Assembly: GCF_017356265.1 (NCBI RefSeq)
Contig: NZ_JAFNAW010000040.1
Location: 1 to 32,453 of the forward strand
DNA from: Paracoccus fontiphilus
Lineage (GTDB): Bacteria; Pseudomonadota; Alphaproteobacteria; Rhodobacterales; Rhodobacteraceae
Length of the DNA stretch: 32,453 nucleotides
Reading direction: 5' to 3'
Positions within the stretch are counted from its first letter, which is position 1. Each line of letters opens with the position of its first letter. The notes under the pieces are model-generated. The model was not told the origin of the DNA, made no database searches, and saw only the letters and a program-made list of their open reading frames with translations. A program made the translations under genes and the position numbers. Positions 27,454-32,453 of the stretch are shown piece by piece.

Positions 27454-29187
27454 ATGACAGCGCGCCGCCTTGTCCTTGTGCCGCGATTGCTGCCCAGCCT
27501 GCGGCCCTATCGTCCGGAGTGGCTGACATCCGACATCTCTGCAGGGCTTGCCATAGCGGCCGTGGGCATCCCCAGTGCCATCGCCTATCCTGCAATCGCC
27601 GGGCTTCCTCCGGAAACCGGCATCTATGCCAGCATCGGATCGGTCGTCGGATATGCGCTTCTCGGCCCTTCGCGCCGGCTGATCGTCGGACCGGACGCGG
27701 CGACCATGGCCGTCCTGGCGGCCGTCATGGCCACCGTCCTGCAGCAGATGCCCGGGCTTTCACAGGCAGAGCTTGTGGATGCGGCCTCGATCCTTTCGGT
27801 CTGCGTCGGGCTCATCTGCTTTGCGGCAAGCGCGCTGAAGCTGGGCAAGATCGCCAGCCTTCTGTCGCGCCCGATCCTGGCGGGCTTCTTCATCGGGGTG
27901 GCGATCTCGATCATCGTGGGACAGATCGGCCGCGTGACCGGAGTGACGATCGAATCCGACGGGCTGCTGAGGCCGCTGGCGGAACTGGCGCGCAAGGCGG
28001 GCGCCGTCCACTGGCCGTCGCTGCTGCTTGCCCTGACGATGTTCGCGATCCTGCAGATCGTCAGGGTCCGGCCCGTCGGCATACCCGGCCCGGTGATCGT
28101 GGTGCTGCTGGCCGGCGTGCTGTCGGCGGCTTTCGATTTCGAGGCCATGGGCATCAGGATCGTGGGAAACTTGCCGACCGGGCTGCCGTCGCTTTCGTTT
28201 CCGTTCCATGCCGGGCTGCCCCTTGCCGATCTGGTTCTGGGCGCCGCCGCGGTGTTCGTCGTCAGCTTCGGCTCGGGGATCATCACCGCGCGCAGCTTTG
28301 CCGAACGAACCCGAGAGACGGTCGATCCCAATGCGGAATTGCGCGGCTTCGGGGCGGCCAATATCGTCTCGGCGATGCTGGGCGGCTTTGCCGTCACCTC
28401 GTCGGATTCCCGCACCGCGGTCAATCTGGCCGTCGGTGGCAAGACCCAGGTTGCCGGTCTGACGGCCGGATTCGTCCTGGCCGTCGCGATGGCCTTCTTT
28501 GCCAGCTATCTTCGCGTCCTGCCGATCCCCGCGCTTGGCGCGATCCTGATCTCGGCGGCGCTGAGCGTGATCGATCTGGAAGGCCTGCGGCAGATCTGGC
28601 GCATCAGCCGGGTCGAATTCGGCTTTGCCCTGATCTCCATGGCCGGCGCCATCAGCTTCGGCGTCCTGAAAGGCGTCGTCGTGGCAATCGTGGCGACCTT
28701 TGTCTATGTCATCCTGAAGGAGATGCATCCGAAGGTCGTGCTGCTGGGCAGGATCCCGGGGCGGACCGGCTTCTACAAGCTGCACCGCTCGGCCGAGATC
28801 CGGCAGATCCCCGGCCTGGTCATCTGCTTCATCCAGGGCGACCTTCTGTTCCTGAACACGGAACACGTCGAGGCCAGGCTGCGCGAGATCATCTCGGAAC
28901 AGGCTGCCGACGCGCGCTGGCTGATCATCGACGCCTCGGCCATGGCCCAGGTCGACAGCACTGCCCTGTCCATGCTGGAGGGGCTGCGCCGCGACCTGGA
29001 CGCGCGCGGCATCCGGATGGGTCTGAACGAGGTGCAGTCCGGGGTGGCGCTTTTGCTGGAACGCTGCGGCATCGCCGACGCCATCGGGGGCGAGATGATC
29101 TTTGATGACCTGGACGACGCGCTGGCTGCTTTCGAGGCCGCAGCACCAGGCGCAGCGGACACGTCCGCAGACCCGCCTCGGACATGA
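27454..29187 (+). CDS. SulP-family anion transporter with STAS domain
   Basis: 577 residues from the ATG at 27454 (AGGAGG upstream). An in-frame extension to 27319 is unconserved. The SulP entry motif is seen in IAAVGIPSAIAYPAIAGLPP (residues 33-52), and about a dozen membrane segments follow. The end carries a STAS domain (about 455-560) with LIIDASAMAQVDSTALSMLE, the usual phosphorylatable-serine region. The family carries sulfate, bicarbonate or other anions; the substrate cannot be read here. The polyphosphate kinase gene follows within 30 bases. The gene is likely transcribed with it and may be insulated from the pyruvate-kinase-like gene by the hairpins upstream. Confidence 0.92.
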   Translation: MTARRLVLVPRLLPSLRPYRPEWLTSDISAGLAIAAVGIPSAIAYPAIAGLPPETGIYASIGSVVGYALLGPSRRLIVGPDAATMAVLAAVMATVLQQMPGLSQAELVDAASILSVCVGLICFAASALKLGKIASLLSRPILAGFFIGVAISIIVGQIGRVTGVTIESDGLLRPLAELARKAGAVHWPSLLLALTMFAILQIVRVRPVGIPGPVIVVLLAGVLSAAFDFEAMGIRIVGNLPTGLPSLSFPFHAGLPLADLVLGAAAVFVVSFGSGIITARSFAERTRETVDPNAELRGFGAANIVSAMLGGFAVTSSDSRTAVNLAVGGKTQVAGLTAGFVLAVAMAFFASYLRVLPIPALGAILISAALSVIDLEGLRQIWRISRVEFGFALISMAGAISFGVLKGVVVAIVATFVYVILKEMHPKVVLLGRIPGRTGFYKLHRSAEIRQIPGLVICFIQGDLLFLNTEHVEARLREIISEQAADARWLIIDASAMAQVDSTALSMLEGLRRDLDARGIRMGLNEVQSGVALLLERCGIADAIGGEMIFDDLDDALAAFEAAAPGAADTSADPPRT

Positions 29188-29214
29188 ATGACCAGGAACA
29201 GGAAGGAGGTCATC

Positions 29215-30042
29215 GTGAAGAAGAACAAGGATAACGCCGGCGACGGGGGCCCGGGGGACCGGGCAGCCAAGCTGGATCGCAAGACCTATGAACGAGAGAT
29301 CGCCCGCCTTCAGGTCGAGCTTGCGCATCTCCAGGCATGGGTCAAGCATAGCGGGGCGCGCATCGTCGTGATCCTCGAAGGCCGGGACGCGGCAGGCAAG
29401 GGCGGCTTGATCAAGCGCATCGTCGAAAAGGTCAGCCCTCGCGTCTTCCGGGTCGTGGCCCTGCCCGCGCCCAGTGACCGCGAGAAATCACAGGTCTTCA
29501 TGCAGCGTTATATCAGCCAGCTTCCGGCCGCAGGCGAGATCGTGATCTTCGACCGAAGCTGGTACAACCGCCCCGGAGTGGAGCGGGTGATGGGCTTCAC
29601 CCCGGAGGACAAGGTCAAGCGCTTTCTGGAAGGCCTGCCGCAACTCGAATCCTGGCTGGTCGAGGCGGGCGTCATCCTGCTCAAGTATTTCCTCGACGTG
29701 TCGGAGGAGGAACAGGAGCGCCGCTTCCGTCAGCGCGTCGACGATCCGGCGCGGCAGTGGAAGCTTAGCCCGATGGATGTCGAATCCTACCGCCGCTGGT
29801 GGGACTACACCGCCGCCTATTCCGACATGATCCGGATGACCGATACCGAGACGGCGCCCTGGTGGGTCATCGATTCCAGCGACAAGAAATGCGCGCGGAT
29901 CAATGCCATCACCCACCTGCTGTCCTCGATCCCCTATGAAAGGGTCAAGTTCAAGAAGCCCAAGTTCGGGAAAAGGCAGGAACGTCCGAGCGGGTTCGAC
30001 AAGGACATCGTCTTCCGGCACGTCGTGCCGGACGTCATCTGA
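29215..30042 (+). CDS. ppk2: polyphosphate kinase 2, class I
   Basis: 275 residues from the GTG at 29215, chosen because AAGGAGGT (29203-29210) lies 4 bases upstream; an ATG at 29188, directly after the SulP stop, has no ribosome site and adds 9 residues. Walker A is EGRDAAGKGG at 55-64, Walker B/lid is FDRSWYNR at 112-119, and the C-terminal RRWWDYTAAYSDMIRMTDT and WWVIDSSDKKCARIN are typical of PPK2 class I. The enzyme moves phosphate between polyphosphate and nucleoside diphosphates. A basic lysine-rich N-terminal tail precedes the domain. A hairpin pair follows the stop. Confidence 0.93.
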   Translation: MKKNKDNAGDGGPGDRAAKLDRKTYEREIARLQVELAHLQAWVKHSGARIVVILEGRDAAGKGGLIKRIVEKVSPRVFRVVALPAPSDREKSQVFMQRYISQLPAAGEIVIFDRSWYNRPGVERVMGFTPEDKVKRFLEGLPQLESWLVEAGVILLKYFLDVSEEEQERRFRQRVDDPARQWKLSPMDVESYRRWWDYTAAYSDMIRMTDTETAPWWVIDSSDKKCARINAITHLLSSIPYERVKFKKPKFGKRQERPSGFDKDIVFRHVVPDVI

Positions 30043-30049
30043 ACCTTTC

Positions 30050-30079
30050 GGCCGGTCATCCGCTCCAGGATGACCGGCC
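30050..30079. terminator. strong hairpin between convergent ppk2 and putR
   Basis: GGCCGGTCATC (30050-30060) pairs perfectly with GATGACCGGCC (30069-30079) across 8 bases, and part of its 3' arm can instead pair with GGCAGGC just after it. No T-run, but a convergent position between two genes suits a two-way terminator. Confidence 0.55.
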
Positions 30080-30104
30080 TGCCGTGGCAGGCCGGAGGGC
30101 CCGG

Positions 30105-30569
30105 TCAGCCGAAGGTGAAGTTCTGCTCCACCACCGCCTCCATCGAGACATAGCTGGAAGTGTTGCTGATATGGGGAAGGCCCGAGATCCGTTCGGCCAT
30201 GATGCGCCGGAAATCGGCCATGTCGCGCGACCGGACCTTGATCAGGTAATCGAAGCCCCCTGCGATCATGTAGCATTCCTCGATCTCGGGGATGGCGCGG
30301 ACGGCGGCGTTGAACTGTTGCAGCGCGGCTTCGCGCGTGTCGCTCATGCTGACCTCGACATAGGTGACGTGGGTCAGGCCCAGCTTCAGGGGCGACAGGA
30401 TCGCGCGATAGCCGGTGATCAGGCCCATCTCCTCCAGGTGCTTGATGCGCAGCGCCACGGGGGTCTTCGACAGCCCCACCTTGCGGGCCAGCTCGGCCAC
30501 GGGAATGCGCGCGTTCCGGGTCAGTTCGGCCAATATCCTGCGATCATGCGCATCAAGCCTGTCATTCAT
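30105..30569 (-). CDS. putR: Lrp/AsnC-family regulator, PutR-like
   Basis: 154 residues. The N-terminal helix-turn-helix is VAELARKVGLSKTPVALRIK (24-43), followed by an RAM/AsnC ligand-binding domain with the segments YVEVSMSD and GGFDYLIKVRSRD. Its start is 110 bases from the divergent putA, the arrangement known from Rhodobacter capsulatus, where an Lrp-like activator (PutR) turns on putA in response to proline. The name rests on that context. Length is typical of the family. Confidence 0.88.
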   Translation of the reverse strand: MNDRLDAHDRRILAELTRNARIPVAELARKVGLSKTPVALRIKHLEEMGLITGYRAILSPLKLGLTHVTYVEVSMSDTREAALQQFNAAVRAIPEIEECYMIAGGFDYLIKVRSRDMADFRRIMAERISGLPHISNTSSYVSMEAVVEQNFTFG

Positions 30570-30679
30570 CCTGAAAATATCCTCAACAATGATCCATCAG
30601 CCCACGGCACGGTCCATTTTTAGGAACACCGCCTAGCCTTTCCTTGGTATTCTCGGTCGATCGAGTCAAGGAGATCGGC
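30570..30679. promoter_or_regulatory. divergent putR-putA control region
   Basis: The region of 110 bases between the two starts is AT-richer than its surroundings, with AATATCCTCAACAATG near 30577-30592 and a TTTTTAGG patch at 30617-30624. Such a patch suits Lrp-type binding, but no clear repeated site can be defined. The TATTCT at 30647-30652 could be a -10 for putA. AAGGAGA (30668-30674) is the putA ribosome site. Confidence 0.45.
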
Positions 30680-32453
30680 ATGGCTTCCGTCAGTTCCAGC
30701 ATCTTTTCCACCCAGGCCAAGTTCGCCGACGAGGCACAGCTTCTGGAACGCCTGAGCGCCCAGGCCGGATTGTCGCCCGATGCCCGCGCGGCCATCACCG
30801 CCCGCGCCGCCGATCTCGTGCGCCGCATCCGGGCCGAGGCGCGCCCCTCGCTGATGGAGCATTTCCTGGCCGAATACGGGTTGTCCACCCGCGAGGGCGT
30901 GGCCCTGATGTGCCTGGCCGAGGCGATGCTGCGCGTTCCCGACAAGATCACCATCGACGCCCTGATCGAGGACAAGATCGCGCCGTCGGACTGGGGCCGG
31001 CACCTGGGCGAGGCCTCGTCGTCGCTGGTCAATGCCTCGACCTGGGCGCTGATGCTGACCGGCAAGGTCCTGGACGACGATCAGGCGGGCACGCTGCGCC
31101 GCATGGTCCGCCGCCTGGGTGAACCCGTGATCCGCACTGCCGTGGGCCGGGCGATGAAGGAGATGGGCCGCCAGTTCGTGCTGGGCCAGACCATCACCGA
31201 CGCCCTGGACCGCGCGAAGATCCGCGAAAAGCAGGGCTTCACCTACAGCTACGACATGCTGGGCGAGGCGGCGATGACCGGGGCCGATGCCGCGCGCTAT
31301 GACCGCGCCTATGGCGACGCCATCGCGGCCATCGCCAGGGCCTGCACCAAGGGATCGGTGGAGAAGAACCCCGGTATTTCCATCAAGCTGTCGGCGCTGC
31401 ACCCGCGCTACGAGGTCGCGCAGGAAGCCCGCGTGATGCGCGAACTGGTGCCCGTGGTGCTGCGGCTGGCGCAACAGGCCAAGGCCGCAGGCATGGGCAT
31501 GAACATCGACGCCGAGGAGCAGGACCGGCTGGTCCTGTCGCTGAAGGTGATCGAGGCGGTGCTGTCCGACCCCTCGCTGGCCGGATGGGACGGGTTCGGC
31601 GTGGTGGTGCAGGCCTATGGCAAGCGCGCAGGCCAGAAGATCGACTTCCTCTACGACCTGGCGCAGCGGCTGGACCGGCGCATCATGGTGCGGCTGGTCA
31701 AGGGCGCCTATTGGGACAGCGAGGTCAAGCGCGCCCAGGTCGAGGGCCATCCCGGCTTTCCGCTGTTCACCAGCAAGATCGCCACGGATGTCAGCTATAT
31801 TGCCAACGCCCGCAAGCTGATCGGCTACGCCGACCGCATCTATCCCCAGTTCGCGACCCATAACGCCCACACCGTCGCCGCGATCCTGGAAATGGCGGGC
31901 GACATCCGCTTCGAATTCCAGCGCCTGCACGGGATGGGCGAACGCCTGCACGACATCGTGCTGCGCGAAACGGCGGGCCGCTGCCGCATCTATGCGCCCG
32001 TGGGGGCGCATCGCGACCTGCTGGCCTATCTGGTGCGCCGCCTGCTGGAAAACGGTGCCAACAGCAGCTTCGTGAACCAGATCGTGGATGAGTCCGTCAG
32101 CCCCGAGGAGGTTGCCCGCGATCCCTTCGACGCGCTGCCGACCGCCAAGGCCCCTGCCTCGCTGCTGGCGCCTGCGGCGCTGTTCGGCGCCTCGCGCCCG
32201 AACTCGACCGGATTCGACATCAGCGACGAACAGACGCTGGCCCGGATCAACGCTGCCCGCGACGTGGCCATGCCCGACGTGGTGCCGCTGACGGTGTCCC
32301 AGCCTTCGGGCAGCGTGCAGGACGTGGTGAACCCCGCCACGGGCGAGAAAATCTCCACCGTGATGATGGCGGACGCGGACACTGCCGCCCGCGCCATCGA
32401 CGACGCGCGCCCCTGGGACGCGCCCGCCGCCGAGCGCGCCGCCGTGCTGCGCC
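30680..32453 (+). CDS. putA: bifunctional proline dehydrogenase / P5C dehydrogenase, 5' part
   Basis: 591 codons are visible and the gene runs off the window. Start ATG 30680 with AAGGAGA. It oxidises proline to glutamate with FAD and NAD. The proline dehydrogenase barrel is marked by TKGSVEKNPGISIKLSALHP, VRLVKGAYWDSEVKRAQ and the flavin/substrate region FATHNAHTVAAIL, with LLAYLVRRLLENGANSSFVN closing it. The ALDH domain starts near residue 530 (VVNPATGEKISTV). Unlike E. coli PutA there is no N-terminal ribbon-helix-helix: the protein opens with the dimerisation arm. Regulation is therefore left to the adjacent PutR. Confidence 0.95.
   Translation, partial: MASVSSSIFSTQAKFADEAQLLERLSAQAGLSPDARAAITARAADLVRRIRAEARPSLMEHFLAEYGLSTREGVALMCLAEAMLRVPDKITIDALIEDKIAPSDWGRHLGEASSSLVNASTWALMLTGKVLDDDQAGTLRRMVRRLGEPVIRTAVGRAMKEMGRQFVLGQTITDALDRAKIREKQGFTYSYDMLGEAAMTGADAARYDRAYGDAIAAIARACTKGSVEKNPGISIKLSALHPRYEVAQEARVMRELVPVVLRLAQQAKAAGMGMNIDAEEQDRLVLSLKVIEAVLSDPSLAGWDGFGVVVQAYGKRAGQKIDFLYDLAQRLDRRIMVRLVKGAYWDSEVKRAQVEGHPGFPLFTSKIATDVSYIANARKLIGYADRIYPQFATHNAHTVAAILEMAGDIRFEFQRLHGMGERLHDIVLRETAGRCRIYAPVGAHRDLLAYLVRRLLENGANSSFVNQIVDESVSPEEVARDPFDALPTAKAPASLLAPAALFGASRPNSTGFDISDEQTLARINAARDVAMPDVVPLTVSQPSGSVQDVVNPATGEKISTVMMADADTAARAIDDARPWDAPAAERAAVLR

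Noticed and set aside
27014..27457. 147-residue frame ending on the SulP start
   Set aside because: Its third positions are not GC-biased, it is Pro/Arg-rich and passes through a perfect hairpin; no domain seen. The overlapping stop/start is likely chance.

Overview
The window reads as a chromosomal piece of a high-GC alphaproteobacterium of the Rhodobacterales, most like Paracoccus or Rhodobacter. The grounds are the strong G/C preference at third codon positions, several gene sets typical of that group (moxR-DUF58-DUF4159, ahcY-metK, trgB-cysK, and putA with a divergent Lrp-type regulator), and small proteins of a type I recall from the order. Bases 1-18 are not genomic: they match the Nextera transposase mosaic end, so the left edge is an assembly or library artefact and the first gene is cut there. 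The right edge cuts putA.

Layout. 1-2310 (minus): a MoxR AAA+ ATPase, a DUF58 protein and the start of a DUF4159/BatA-like membrane protein, in one overlapping operon. 2375-3672 (plus): a DUF1285 protein and a hydroxypyruvate-isomerase-like TIM barrel. 3803-3877: a 24-residue single-span membrane peptide behind a possible stress-type promoter. 3980-6724: the ribosome-associated GTPase TypA/BipA and a TetR-family regulator. 6725-9629: a hairpin-rich leader followed by ahcY and metK, which together run the S-adenosylmethionine cycle. 9691-11391: a COQ10/RatA-like protein, two very small membrane-type proteins and a zinc metallopeptidase. 11572-16006: dsbB, gyrA with a strong terminator, and an AI-2E-family permease.

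16052-21493 (minus): one transcription direction with a DUF2059 secreted protein, trgB (Nudix), cysK and a DUF3772-MscS channel. It resembles the tellurite-resistance locus trgAB-cysK of Rhodobacter sphaeroides. 21590-21679: tRNA-Ser(CGA). 21959-25001: a compact arsenic-resistance operon directly after the tRNA. It holds arsR, an LMW-phosphatase-type arsenate reductase, an ACR3 efflux permease, a glutaredoxin-type ArsC and arsH. The genes overlap, or nearly so, and the promoter and operator appear to abut the arsR start codon.

25229-30042: an accessory-looking block with an atypical pyruvate-kinase-like protein, a 749-base stretch without a convincing gene, a SulP-STAS anion transporter and a class I PPK2 polyphosphate kinase. 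30105-32453: a Lrp/AsnC regulator (PutR-like) divergent from putA, which lacks the N-terminal DNA-binding domain of enterobacterial PutA.

The parts most worth a second look are the tandem hairpins before ahcY, the 24-residue membrane peptide with its promoter-like upstream region, the apparently leaderless arsR with its overlapping operator, and the pyruvate-kinase-like / SulP / PPK2 block. No CRISPR array, intact transposon, prophage or clearly new multi-gene system was seen.
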